Assembly: GCF_006517625.1 (NCBI RefSeq)
Contig: NZ_VHQI01000002.1
Span: 199,778 to 263,777 of the forward strand
DNA: 64,000 bases
Source: Mixta tenebrionis
Lineage (GTDB): Bacteria; Pseudomonadota; Gammaproteobacteria; Enterobacterales; Enterobacteriaceae
Reading direction: 5' to 3'
Part shown: positions 37,753 to 46,740 of the stretch, piece by piece
How positions within the stretch are numbered: position 1 is the first letter of the stretch
Layout: each line of letters starts with the position of its first letter
The notes under the pieces: generated by a model
Seen by the model: only the letters and a program-made list of their open reading frames with translations
The model's database searches: none
What the model was told of the DNA's origin: nothing
Made by a program: the position numbers and the translations under genes

Positions 37753-39912
37753 TTACTTCACGCTCTCTACCAGCGCGCTGTCACGCAGGTGCGTTTTCAA
37801 CTTGTGGTATTCCTCCGCTACGTAACGCTCCGCTGCCGCCTGGTCCGCTATCGGCTCAAGACGCACTGCGCAATACTTGAACTCCGGCGTGCGCGTGATC
37901 GGGCTGAGATTCTCGCTGACCAGCTCATTACAGGCGCCGATCCACCACTGGTAGGTCATATAGATCGCCCCTTTGTTCGGGCGATCGTTTACCAGCGCGC
38001 GCGCGATAACCCGGCCCGCGCGCGATCTGATCCACACCAGCTGCTGGTTGCCGATGCCGAGCTGTTGCGCATCCTGGCTGTTGATCTGCACGTAGCCTGG
38101 CTCATCGGCCAGCGTGGTCAGCGCGCTACAGTTGCCGGTCATGGAGCGGCCGCTGTAGTGGCCTACCTCGCGCACCGTGGAGAGCACCAGCGGATACTCC
38201 TCGCTGAGGCGATCCTGCGGCGGCTGCCAGTCGCAGGTGAAGAAGGCGCCCAGCCCGTTGGGGCGGTCGAATTTCTCCCCGTACAGCCACTGCGTGCCGG
38301 TATCCTCCGGCGACTCGTCGCGGCATGGCCACTGCACGTAGCCCAGCTCGCCCATTTTCTCGTAGGTGGCGCCTTTGAAAATCGGGCAGAGGCCGCGCAG
38401 CTCGTCCCAGATCTGCTGGGTGTTGTCGTAGTGCATCGGATAGCCCATGCGGGTGGCGACTTCTCCGATAATCTGCCAGTCGGTCTTCAGATCCCACTTT
38501 GGCTCCACTGCCTTAAAGAAGCGCTGGAAGCCGCGGTCCGCTGCGGTATAGACGCCTTCATGCTCGCCCCACGAGGTGGAGGGCAGAATCACGTCCGCCG
38601 CCGCCGCGGTTTTGGTCATAAAGATGTCCTGCACGATCACCAGCTCCATATCGGTAAACGCCTGGCGCACCGCAGAGAGTTCCGCATCGGTCTGCAGCGG
38701 ATCTTCACCCATAATCCAGGCCGCCCGCACCTCGCCGTGCGCTACCCGATGGGGCAGCTCGCTGATGCGATAGCCCGGTTTTTCCGGCAGCGAAGGCACG
38801 CCCCATGCTTTGGCGAATTTTTTCCGGTGCTTCGCATCGGTCACCGTCTGGTAGCCGGGGAAGGTATCCGGCAACGCCCCCATATCACAGGCGCCCTGCA
38901 CGTTATTCTGCCCGCGTACCGGGTTGACGCCGGTGGCATATTTACCCAGGTGCCCGGTCAGCAGCGCTAGGCTGGTGAGAGAGCGCACCGTCTCCACGCC
39001 CTGATAGAACTGCGTGACGCCCATGCCCCACAGGATGGTGGCGGTGCGGGCGCCGGCGTACAGGCGCGCGGCGCGGCGGATATCCGCGGCGCTGACTCCG
39101 GTAATGTCGCTGACCGATTCCGGCGTGTAGTTCGCCACGATGTCACGGTACGCTGCAAAGCCTTCGGTTCGTGAGTTGATAAAACTGGTGTTATGCAGTT
39201 TCTCCTCAATAATCACGTGGCCGATGGCGTTAAGCAACGCGATATTCGAACCGTTTTTCAGCTGGATATGCATATCGGCGACGCGCGCGGTTTCAATACG
39301 CCGCGGATCGCAGACGATGATCTTCGCGCCTTTCTGTTTCGCCCGCAGTATGCGATTGGCGACGATCGGATGGGAATCCGCCGGGTTGTAGCCAAAAATA
39401 AACAGTAAATCTGTGTCTTCCATTTCCGTAATGGAGTTACTCATCGCGCCATTACCGACCGACTGGTGCAGACCTGCAACCGAAGGGCCGTGTCAAACGC
39501 GTGCGCAACAATCGACGTTGTTCGTTCCCAGCACCGCGCGGGCGAATTTTTGCATCACATAGTTGGTTTCATTACCCGTGCCGCGCGAGGAGCCGGTGGT
39601 CATAATGGCGTCGGAGCCATACTTCTCTTTGATGGCGCTCAGCCGTTGCGCCACGTAATCCAGCGCGTGCTCCCAGCTTACCGGCTCCAGCTGGCCGTCG
39701 CGCTGGCGGCGAATCATCGGCGTGGTCAGGCGCGGCGTCAGCAGCTGGGTATCGTTCAAAAAGTCCCAGCCGTAGTAGCCTTTCAGGCAGAGCGTTCCCT
39801 GATTATTTTTTCCTGCTGCGGGCTCCGCGCCGACGACGCGGTTATCTTCAACCAGCAGCCTCAGCTTGCAGCCTGAGGCGCAATAGGGACAGACGGTCAT
39901 TACTTTTTTCAT
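37753..39912 (-). CDS. fdhF: Formate dehydrogenase H, selenocysteine-containing
   Basis: 719-residue molybdopterin-bisMGD enzyme oxidising formate to CO2. It starts MKKVMTVCPYCASGCKLRL (4Fe-4S cysteines). At 39495-39493 an in-frame TGA is read as selenocysteine: CCARV-U-HGPSVAG, with Sec at residue 140 as in E. coli FdhF. Downstream bases nearly copy the E. coli bSECIS. The gene therefore shows as two open frames (to 39493 and from 39444), but it is intact. The ATG at 39912 follows GGGGGAG; an in-frame GTG at 39921 is less likely. No own promoter is evident, so it is probably cotranscribed with uacT. Confidence 0.96.
39455..39495 (-). promoter_or_regulatory. bSECIS element with UGA selenocysteine codon
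   Basis: The UGA at 39495-39493 and the ~38 bases after it (CACGGCCCTTCGGTTGCAGG and onward) closely match the E. coli fdhF SelB-binding hairpin, including the GGUUGCAGGUC apical region. This supports recoding rather than a nonsense mutation. Confidence 0.88.
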
Positions 39913-40011
39913 TATGTTCACTCCCCCTGACGTGTGGAAAGGTGTCAGGTACTGTGGTTAAACGGCCGATGCGTCAGCTATCCTGCGGTACGGCATCGGT
40001 CGGCGTCTTGC

Positions 40012-40146
40012 TTACATCAACAGCAACAGGTATTGAAAGCGGCTCTCGATACCCAGCCGCATCGCCTCTGAAAGCGTGGCGAAAACCAGCAGGATGGCGA
40101 TCGGCGCTAACAGGCGGCAGAGCCAACGCAACAGACGGGGATACAT
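40012..40146 (-). CDS. 44-residue small membrane protein between uacT and fdhF
   Basis: Too short for usual ORF lists. The sequence begins MYPRLLRWLCRLLAPIAILL, continues VFATLSEAMRLGIESRF and ends in a leucine-rich tail. One hydrophobic segment with a basic N-terminus suggests an inner-membrane protein, N-terminus inside. A strong GGAGGAG ribosome site sits 7 bases before the ATG, inside the end of uacT; the start is 5 bases after the uacT stop. No family is recognised. Its place in the uacT-fdhF unit suggests a link to urate uptake or formate dehydrogenase. Confidence 0.6.
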   Translation of the reverse strand: MYPRLLRWLCRLLAPIAILLVFATLSEAMRLGIESRFQYLLLLM

Positions 40147-40150
40147 ACGC

Positions 40151-41620
40151 TTACTCCTCCTGTATCTGCTGTTTTTGCACCTTACGCAGCAGCAGCCACA
40201 TCCGCACCGTTCTGACCGCGACTTCGCGCGCGGCGGTATTGGACGGCAGCGGATCTGGTCCCGGCTGCTCGCAGGTGGTGCAGGCGGGCTTCACGCTTTT
40301 CGCGCCGTTCAGCGTCAGGTTGGCCAGAATCGCAATCACCGTACCTATGGTAATGCCGCTGTGTAAAAAGAGCTGCATCATCGGCGGGAACTGGGCGAAC
40401 AGCCCCGGCACCAGTACCGGCATCAGGCCCAGCCCCAGCGTCAGGGCGACTACCATACTGTTGTTATTGTTACGATAGTTCACGTGGCCCAGCGTACGAA
40501 TGCCGGAAACCGCCACCATGCCAAACATTACTACGCCTGCGCCGCCAAGGATAGGTTTAGGAATCACCACTACCAGCGCGGCCATCTTACTGAACAGCCC
40601 CATCAGGATCAGAATGATGCCGGAAACCGCCACCACAAAGCGGCTGCGTACGCCGGTCATGCCGATCAGGCCGACGTTCTGCGCAAAGGCGGCGTAGGGG
40701 AACAGATTAAACAGGCCGCAAATAGTGGTTGCCAGACCGCAGGCGTTCAGCCCGTTGCGCAGCATGGTGGGATCGACTTTTTTCCCGGCGATATCGCCGG
40801 TCGCCATCATCGAGGACATGGTTTCCACCATCACCACCACCATCACCATCGAAAGCAGCGCCACCGGCAGCAGATGAAACTCCGGAGTGGCGAAGCGCAT
40901 CGGCTGCGGCAGATTAAACCAGGGCGTGGCGTGCACCAGCTGGAAATCGAGCGGGCGGAAAAAACTCCAGATCAGCGAGCCGGCAATCAGCCCAAGCAGA
41001 ACCGCGGTATTTTTAATCAACCCGGAAGCGAAGGTATAAATATTAAGGATGATAAACAGGGTGACCGCCGCCAGCAGCAGCGAGAGCAGGTTGCCGAAAT
41101 CGCTCAGCTCGCTGTTGCCGCCGCCGATCCAGCTGCCGGCGACCGGCATAATGGAAAGACCGATAAGCGTGACGATCGATCCCATGACCACCTTGGGAAA
41201 GAAACGCACCAGGCGGCTGATCCACGGGGCGCAAATCAGGGTGAATATCCCAGCGACGATCACCGCGCCCGATATCCCGCCGAGACCATACTCTTTGCCA
41301 ATCAGCACCATCGGCACCAGCGCGGCAAAGGTACAGCCCTGAATCAGCGGCAGGCGACAGCCGATCCAGCGTCCAATGCCCAGCGACTGGGCGATAGTCG
41401 AGAAACCACAGATAAACAGATCGGCGCTGATTAACAGAATGATCTGTTCCGCAGGCAGACCGACAGCGGAGCCGACCACCAACGGCACGGCGACGGCGCC
41501 CGCATACATCACCAGCACGTGCTGCAGGCCATAAATGAACATCTGCGTAACGGGCAGGATCTCATCAACTGGCGCAGGCGGGGTTAACGATTGTGAAGGG
41601 GTAACAGCAGATTCTTTCAT
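40151..41620 (-). CDS. uacT: Nucleobase:cation symporter, urate permease UacT (YgfU)-like
   Basis: 489-residue NCS2/NAT-family permease. It shows LGLQHVLVMYAGAVAVPL-type start (YGLQHVLVMYAGAVAVPLV), the NAT signature QNVGLIGMTGVRSR and a C-terminus VRTVRMWLLLRKVQK that closely resembles the tail of E. coli UacT. About 12-14 membrane segments are present. Urate or xanthine uptake is expected. It is the first gene of the unit with the small ORF and fdhF, has a sigma-54 promoter, and is separated from ssnA by a terminator. Confidence 0.88.
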   Translation of the reverse strand: MKESAVTPSQSLTPPAPVDEILPVTQMFIYGLQHVLVMYAGAVAVPLVVGSAVGLPAEQIILLISADLFICGFSTIAQSLGIGRWIGCRLPLIQGCTFAALVPMVLIGKEYGLGGISGAVIVAGIFTLICAPWISRLVRFFPKVVMGSIVTLIGLSIMPVAGSWIGGGNSELSDFGNLLSLLLAAVTLFIILNIYTFASGLIKNTAVLLGLIAGSLIWSFFRPLDFQLVHATPWFNLPQPMRFATPEFHLLPVALLSMVMVVVMVETMSSMMATGDIAGKKVDPTMLRNGLNACGLATTICGLFNLFPYAAFAQNVGLIGMTGVRSRFVVAVSGIILILMGLFSKMAALVVVIPKPILGGAGVVMFGMVAVSGIRTLGHVNYRNNNNSMVVALTLGLGLMPVLVPGLFAQFPPMMQLFLHSGITIGTVIAILANLTLNGAKSVKPACTTCEQPGPDPLPSNTAAREVAVRTVRMWLLLRKVQKQQIQEE

Positions 41621-41739
41621 GGGGCGATCTCTCCTTTACGGCTCCCAGCGTTCCTCATGGAGCTACGATTCGAAGGCGTAAGCCTCCCTGAGGCTGACAA
41701 TCTTCATCAGCATGAAGCGCCTGTGGCGCGCTCTTTTTA

Positions 41740-41755
41740 TGCGTAAGCCGTGCCA
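41740..41755 (-). promoter_or_regulatory. Sigma-54 promoter of uacT
   Basis: TGGCACGGCTTACGCA on the minus strand, GG-N10-GC spacing, with a perfect -24 TGGCACG and a -12 of ACGC instead of TTGC. It is 119 bases before the uacT ATG. Confidence 0.65.
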
Positions 41756-41882
41756 GGCGCGTAAGAAAGCGGCGGCGCAGCAACATATCTGTGAGACGGG
41801 TCACGGGTTATCCAGCGGGGCGAAAAGGAAAGGCGCGCGGGGCGCAGTCGGCTCTCATTTAGTTGCTTATCAGCAAAGCACT

Positions 41883-41902
41883 ATTTTCTCACTTTGAGAG
41901 AG
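41883..41902 (-). promoter_or_regulatory. Candidate YgeV enhancer motif upstream of uacT
   Basis: The minus strand reads CTCTCAAAGTGAGAAAAT. It shares TCAAAGTGAGAAAAT exactly with the site at 60211 before the xdh genes. It lies about 128 bases upstream of the uacT sigma-54 promoter. Confidence 0.55.
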
Positions 41903-41927
41903 CGCGGCTCAATCCGGGAATTACAGG

Positions 41928-41956
41928 CAAAAAAATACCAGAGTCGCCTCTGGTAT
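41928..41956 (-). terminator. Terminator of the ygfK-ssnA operon
   Basis: On the minus strand ATACCAGAG-GCGA-CTCTGGTAT is a perfect 9-base stem with a 4-base loop followed by TTTTTTT, starting 33 bases after the ssnA stop. It separates ssnA from uacT. Confidence 0.92.
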
Positions 41957-41988
41957 CGGTAGGATTGGGGATGAGTAAAGAGTGCGGC

Positions 41989-43314
41989 TCAGAGCGCGGC
42001 CATGCGCTGCCACATTTTCTTCGCGGCGACGCGCGCCTTGTCATACAGCGGCGCGATCGGCTGCGCGAAGGCGCGGTCTTCATAGACCCGGCGTCCGGCG
42101 ACAATCACCGTATCCACCACCGCGCTGCTCATGCCGAAGGCCATGTGGCCGGCGAGATTGTCGGCGCAAAGCGGCGTCGGCTCGGCGTAATCCAGCACGG
42201 TAATATCGGCGGTATAGCCGGGCGCCAGCCGTCCGAAAGACTGACCGAAATTGCGCGTCAGCAGTTCGTTGCCGTTATTCAGCATTTGCAGGAAACGATC
42301 GGTGCCGAGCGGGCCGCCGGCGTCGCGATGTTTAAACCAGGCGAACTTCAGCTCTTCGAACATATCGGAGCCGATGCCGTCGGTGCCCAGCGCCGCCCAT
42401 TTTACCTGCGGCAGATGCGGATTATAGCCGACATGGTTGTTCATATTGGAGCGGGCGTTGTGCACCAGGAAGGCGTTGTGGCTGTTAAGGCACTCTATCT
42501 CCTGCTCGCTGAGCCACAGGCCGTGAGCGATCAGCGTCTTCTCGTTCAGCAGGCCGAATTTTTCCAGCCGCAGCAGCGGGTCGAGGCCGTATTTATCATG
42601 GCTGTGCGCCACGTCGTAGCGATCTTCCGCCACGTGGATATGCAGGCCGCGTCCGGTCTCTCTGATGGCGTCGCGCAGCAGCTCCAGCCCGGCGTCGGAG
42701 ACGGTGAACGGCGCATGGGCGCCGATATGCGCCTCAACCAGATAGCTTTGCGGATCGGCCTGCTTCTCTTTGTCGATCAGCCGGGCGAAGGCGATATTTT
42801 CCTCTACCCCGGCCTTCAGCTCCTCAAGGCCGCCGTTGCGATCGGTGGTTTCGAAGCAGGTCATGCCGCGCAGGCCGGCATCGAGGAAGGCCTGGCGCAG
42901 CACCGCCAGCGAACCGGCAATAAAGGCGGGCGACGCGTGGTGATCGATTACCGCCGTACAGCCGCCTTTGATCGCTTCCAGCGCGCAGATCACGCCGCTG
43001 TAATAAAGCGACTCTTCATCCAGCGCGCGATCGAGCCGCCACCAGAGGTTTTTCAGCGTGGAGATAAAATCGGGGCAGGGCGGAATCGGCGCCATCACCC
43101 CGCGCGACAGCCCGGAGTAAAAGTGGTTATGCGAGCAGACCAGGCCCGGCATCGCCAGCTTGCCGTTCATCGGCTTAATCTGCGCGCCCGGATATTCGCC
43201 CGCCAGGCTCTGACCAACGGCGACGATTTTATCGCCGTCAATCACGATATCCACGCCCCGCTCGACGCGAGAGGGGTAAAGTTCGACCAGGGTACAGTCT
43301 TGCAGTATCAGCAT
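41989..43314 (-). CDS. ssnA: SsnA-family amidohydrolase
   Basis: 441-residue metal-dependent hydrolase of the chlorohydrolase/cytosine deaminase group. Metal ligands appear in GLVCSHNHFYSGL (HxH), HIHVAEDRYDV and ALGTDGIGSDM (Asp). E. coli SsnA belongs to the same purine cluster and has been tied to an aminohydrolase step; its physiological substrate is uncertain here. The start is two bases after the ygfK stop, so the two genes form an operon. It ends in a strong terminator. Confidence 0.93.
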   Translation of the reverse strand: MLILQDCTLVELYPSRVERGVDIVIDGDKIVAVGQSLAGEYPGAQIKPMNGKLAMPGLVCSHNHFYSGLSRGVMAPIPPCPDFISTLKNLWWRLDRALDEESLYYSGVICALEAIKGGCTAVIDHHASPAFIAGSLAVLRQAFLDAGLRGMTCFETTDRNGGLEELKAGVEENIAFARLIDKEKQADPQSYLVEAHIGAHAPFTVSDAGLELLRDAIRETGRGLHIHVAEDRYDVAHSHDKYGLDPLLRLEKFGLLNEKTLIAHGLWLSEQEIECLNSHNAFLVHNARSNMNNHVGYNPHLPQVKWAALGTDGIGSDMFEELKFAWFKHRDAGGPLGTDRFLQMLNNGNELLTRNFGQSFGRLAPGYTADITVLDYAEPTPLCADNLAGHMAFGMSSAVVDTVIVAGRRVYEDRAFAQPIAPLYDKARVAAKKMWQRMAAL

Positions 43315-43316
43315 GG

Positions 43317-46300
43317 CTATTCCTCCACGACGCCCAGCAGATAACCATGCTGGCGGCGAGTGTAGTTAATGATGGTGGCCATATCGCTCAGCGACTCAGG
43401 CAGATCGACGATCTGCTGCTGTTCATCCAGCTGCAAATGCCAGACCTTGCCCTGATGGCGGATATGAACCCGATTTTCATCGAGCAAGAAGCCAGGGTTG
43501 GTGCTGTTTTCAAAGTCCTGCGGCAGGCTGAAAACGGTGATCTTGTCTTTGTAAGGTTTACCCTGCCACGGACAGAACTGGGCGCAGTTGCCGCATTCGT
43601 TGCACAGCGCATCGAGATGCAGGATCTGATGGCGGCTGCGATAGCCCGGCACGGCGATCGCCACGTTGGCGCGGTTGGGGCAGACGTCAACGCATTTGCT
43701 GCACACATAGTTACAGGAGAGGCAGCGTTCCGCTTCCTGGCGCGCAAAGGCGTCGGCCGCTTCGCTGGTAATCTGCCGTACGGCGATGGCGCCTTTACGG
43801 GCATAGATATCCAGCGGATGGGTATTGAGGTAATAGGCGGGCGTTTCGCCGCTGGCGATATTCTCCCTGGCGAGGATGGCGTCGGTCGCTTTGCGCGCGC
43901 CGCCGATAGCCGCCACGATAGAGGAGGGGCCGCTCTGCACGTCGCCGATCAGGAAGACGTTTTCCAGCGGCGTTTCCAGCGTTTGCGGATCGACCACCGG
44001 CCAGCCATCCTCGCCGACGGGCACGCCCATCGCGCGCAGCTTATCGCCGTCAGGCTGTTCGCCGGTAGCGGTAATCACCGCGTCGAAATGCACCGTGCGG
44101 GTTTCATCCGTTTCCACCGGACGACGACGTCCGTCTGCGCCAGGCTCGCCGGGCTTCATTACCCTGATCAGCATGTCGCCGTTTGTTTCAAAGCGTTCCG
44201 GATTAGCCAGCGTCATAAAGCGTACGCCTTCCGCTTCCGCGGCGGAAATTTCCTCCGGCCAGGCGGGCATATCGGCGCGTTCGCGGCGGTAAACAATGGT
44301 TACGCCCGTAACGCCGTTAATGCGCAGCGCGGCGCGCGCGCAGTCCATCGCGGTGTTGCCCGCGCCCACCACGGCGATTTCGCCGCGCAGGGTGGTTTTG
44401 CCCTGGTTGAAGGTATCGAGGAAATCAAACGAGCGCAGCACGTTGGGATTTTCACCCGGCAGCCGCAGCGTATTGGTTTTTCCGGCGCCGATACCGATGC
44501 AGACGTAGTGGAAGCCCTGACGCTTCAGCGCGTCGACGGTAAGGTTAGTCGGGCAGTCATAAACGAATTTCACCCCGTGATCGGCGATAAAATCGATATC
44601 CTGCTGCACCAGCTCCGCCGGAATACGGAAGCGGGGAATAATATTGCTCACCACGCCGCCGGCGTTCGGCGCGCGCTCAAACAGCGTTACGCGATGGCCG
44701 GCGCGCGCCAGGAAGTAGCCGGCGGCCAGCCCGGCCGGACCTGCGCCGATAACCGCGACCGGATGGCGATCGCCGGAGCCGGCCGGCTTATGCCAGCGCT
44801 TGCGATAGCTCTCCCAGCCTTTTTCGCGCACGATCTCTTTCACTTTGCGAATGTTCAGCGCATTGTCGTAGTCCATACGCGTACAGTTGTACTGGCACTG
44901 ATGATCGCAGATATGACCGGTAATCGAAGGCAGGGCGTTACGCTGATAAATCAGCGCCAGCGCGTCGGCGTAGCAGCCGGCGCCCGCCAGACGCAGATAT
45001 TCCGGAATATCCTGCTTGATGGCGCAGGCGGTTACGCAGGGCGCCACGTAGCAGTCGGTCAGCGGCAGAGGACCGCCCGCATCGATCTCTTCTTTTCCTT
45101 TCCACTCTTTCTGCGCCCATTCGGCCTTCAGCGCATGGTCGGCCAGCGTATTCAGTTTGCCGACGTCGATAGTTTTCCGCCGCCACTCCCAGTCGGTGCG
45201 GCCGTCAAGAATGCGGGCGCATTCGGCGAGGCGCAGATAGCCGCCCGGCTTCAGCAGGTCGGTCGCCATGGTGATCGGCTGGATGCCGGTGGCGAAGATA
45301 TCGGCGATATTAAACTGGCTGGCGCCGCCGGAGTAGGAGATCGGCAGGTGGCCGTTGAAATGACGTGAAAGCAGCGCCGCCACGTTAATGGACAGCGGGA
45401 ACAGGGCGCGCCCGGACATATACATCTCTTCGCCGGGCAGGCGATGTTTATGGTTGCGGGTGCCGAGGGTGTTGGTCAGCTTAACGCCGAACGAAAGCTC
45501 TCTTTCCGCGCCCAGCGCGATCAGACGTTCCAGCATCGCCAGCGCCTGATCCAGCTTCAGATCGTGATCGAAGGAGGCTTCATCCAGCAGGATATAGTCA
45601 AAGCCGTTGTTATCGAGGATCTCGCGCGCTTTTTCATAGCCCAGCAGCGTTGGGTTGAGCTTCACATAGGTGTGCAGGTTTTTTTCCGTCAGCATGTAAC
45701 GGCAGATCGATTCGATCTCATTCGGCGGACAGCCGTGCATGGTGGAGAGCGTCACGCTGCGCACCATCTGCGGGGAAATTTTACCGGGCAGCGCTTCCAG
45801 CAGCGCGCCGTCCGCTTTTTTCAGCAGCTGCCAGTCGCCCTGACGGATAAACTGCGCCAGCTCGTCGCGGTAGCGGTTGAATTTCTCCGTTTTACCGGCG
45901 TCGATGGTTTCATCGATAAATTTCTGCATCGGCGGCTGGGTAATGCCTTTCAGGTCATAGCCCACGCTCATATTGAAAATAAACGAGCGGCCCTGACCCG
46001 CGCCGCGCGGCGAAAGGATCGTTTCCAGCAGCCAGAGCGCCATCCACGCTTTCAGGTATTCATCCCAGGCTTTATCCAGCGTCAGTTCCGTTGACCATTC
46101 GGTGTTGAAGGCCTCGTCGCTGGCGTCGATACAGGGTTTTTCCAGCTCCAGCCTGTCGAGGATCTGAACGGTTTTCAGTTCGATAAAGCTGCCGCCGGTC
46201 AGCCAGGCGACGATAATATTGGGAGCCAGCTGGGTATGCGGCCCTGCGGCAGGTCCCAGCGCAGTATCGCAGGTTTCACCGAACAGGGTAATTTGTCGTT

Positions 46301-46421
46301 CAGGATGACGGACATAGAACTCACTTTCCGGGATACCGAAAATGGCCCGATCTTCCTCATACTCGGCGCAGATGCGCGTTAAAAGCTCACGAAAGGGGAC
46401 GGGACGCATGATGTCAGACAT
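43317..46421 (-). CDS. ygfK: YgfK, putative selenate reductase-type Fe-S flavoprotein
   Basis: 1034-residue multidomain oxidoreductase, close to the E. coli length. The N-terminal ~450 residues have dihydroorotate-dehydrogenase-like TIM-barrel features (YVKLNPTLLGYEKAREIL). A GltD-like centre follows with DCYVAPCVTACAIKQDIPEY, FAD motif GAGPAGLAAGYFLARAGH and GAGNTAMDCARAAL for NAD(P). The C-terminus has CLSCNYVCSKCVDVCP and CNECGNCAQFCP, two 4Fe-4S clusters. The frame opens at 46616, but AAGGAGCAATGT before the ATG at 46421 fixes the start. It acts in reductive purine breakdown. Confidence 0.94.
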   Translation of the reverse strand: MSDIMRPVPFRELLTRICAEYEEDRAIFGIPESEFYVRHPERQITLFGETCDTALGPAAGPHTQLAPNIIVAWLTGGSFIELKTVQILDRLELEKPCIDASDEAFNTEWSTELTLDKAWDEYLKAWMALWLLETILSPRGAGQGRSFIFNMSVGYDLKGITQPPMQKFIDETIDAGKTEKFNRYRDELAQFIRQGDWQLLKKADGALLEALPGKISPQMVRSVTLSTMHGCPPNEIESICRYMLTEKNLHTYVKLNPTLLGYEKAREILDNNGFDYILLDEASFDHDLKLDQALAMLERLIALGAERELSFGVKLTNTLGTRNHKHRLPGEEMYMSGRALFPLSINVAALLSRHFNGHLPISYSGGASQFNIADIFATGIQPITMATDLLKPGGYLRLAECARILDGRTDWEWRRKTIDVGKLNTLADHALKAEWAQKEWKGKEEIDAGGPLPLTDCYVAPCVTACAIKQDIPEYLRLAGAGCYADALALIYQRNALPSITGHICDHQCQYNCTRMDYDNALNIRKVKEIVREKGWESYRKRWHKPAGSGDRHPVAVIGAGPAGLAAGYFLARAGHRVTLFERAPNAGGVVSNIIPRFRIPAELVQQDIDFIADHGVKFVYDCPTNLTVDALKRQGFHYVCIGIGAGKTNTLRLPGENPNVLRSFDFLDTFNQGKTTLRGEIAVVGAGNTAMDCARAALRINGVTGVTIVYRRERADMPAWPEEISAAEAEGVRFMTLANPERFETNGDMLIRVMKPGEPGADGRRRPVETDETRTVHFDAVITATGEQPDGDKLRAMGVPVGEDGWPVVDPQTLETPLENVFLIGDVQSGPSSIVAAIGGARKATDAILARENIASGETPAYYLNTHPLDIYARKGAIAVRQITSEAADAFARQEAERCLSCNYVCSKCVDVCPNRANVAIAVPGYRSRHQILHLDALCNECGNCAQFCPWQGKPYKDKITVFSLPQDFENSTNPGFLLDENRVHIRHQGKVWHLQLDEQQQIVDLPESLSDMATIINYTRRQHGYLLGVVEE

Positions 46422-46507
46422 ACATTGCTCCTTGCTGAAATTATTATCATGGTAGGGTGGTTTAACCGTCATCTCAGCCGCTGGCGGAAAAACCGCAGCG
46501 GAGATAA

Positions 46508-46523
46508 AGCAACTTCCAGGCCA
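46508..46523 (-). promoter_or_regulatory. Sigma-54 promoter of ygfK
   Basis: TGGCCTGGAAGTTGCT on the minus strand, exact GG-N10-GC with TTGCT at -12, 86 bases before the ygfK ATG. Confidence 0.82.
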
Positions 46524-46619
46524 CTCCCCGTAACGCGGCGACTTTAGCGCGTGAAAGGTGATCTGTTTCGCATCCCGGCGGCGGCGGCGCGCAAATAGCG
46601 TGTCAGGGTGATTCACCGA

Positions 46620-46647
46620 TTATCAAAATGAAAAAAATGAGAAAATC
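46620..46647 (+). promoter_or_regulatory. Candidate YgeV enhancer motif, ygfK/XdhC region
   Basis: TTATCAAAATGA followed after four bases by ATGAGAAAATC, a spaced version of the element seen before xdh and at the start of ygeV. It lies ~97 bases upstream of the ygfK promoter and ~39 bases upstream of the XdhC-type promoter. Confidence 0.45.
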
Positions 46648-46685
46648 TCTACGCGACGATTGCCGTGGGCGCGGCAACAGCGAAA

Positions 46686-46701
46686 CGGCATAAGAGTTGC
46701 T
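46686..46701 (+). promoter_or_regulatory. Sigma-54 promoter of the XdhC-type gene
   Basis: CGGCATAAGAGTTGCT, GG-N10-GC with TTGCT at -12, 39 bases before the ATG at 46741. Confidence 0.75.
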
Positions 46702-46740
46702 TGTGAAAAGGCAGGAATTCCATATTAAGGGGAACGCGTT

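Larger units (their letters stand above)
41621..41927. other. uacT upstream regulatory region
   Basis: About 300 bases without a gene. They hold a sigma-54 promoter for uacT (41740-41755) and an upstream motif related to those in other promoters of the cluster (41883-41902). Small inverted repeats (AGCCTC-CCT-GAGGCT and GCGCC-TGT-GGCGC) lie in the leader. Confidence 0.6.
46422..46740. promoter_or_regulatory. Divergent sigma-54 control region between ygfK and the XdhC-type gene
   Basis: 319 bases hold two face-away sigma-54 promoters (entered separately) and shared upstream motifs around 46620-46647. An inverted repeat TTGCCG-N6-CGGCAA occupies 46660-46677. No gene is seen here; the apparent N-terminal extension of ygfK across it is rejected. 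Confidence 0.75.

Noticed and set aside
39444-39493. fdhF as a pseudogene split by a stop codon
   Set aside because: The stop is a UGA at the conserved selenocysteine position followed by a matching SECIS hairpin.
39942-40478. Plus-strand open frame near the fdhF/uacT junction
   Set aside because: Antisense to the end of uacT and to the small ORF, which has the better ribosome site.
41711-41738. Plus-strand terminator-like hairpin GCGCC-TGT-GGCGC followed by TTTTT
   Set aside because: No plus-strand transcript is expected here; it lies in the uacT leader.
41863-43344. Plus-strand open frame of 493 codons
   Set aside because: Antisense to ssnA and crosses the ssnA terminator region; no motif.
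43347-45368. Plus-strand open frame of 673 codons opposite ygfK
   Set aside because: Antisense shadow; composition is His/Arg/Ala-rich without motifs and ygfK on the other strand is clear.
46422-46616. N-terminal extension of YgfK by 65 residues
   Set aside because: It would run across the sigma-54 promoter; the ATG at 46421 has a strong ribosome site and gives the family length.
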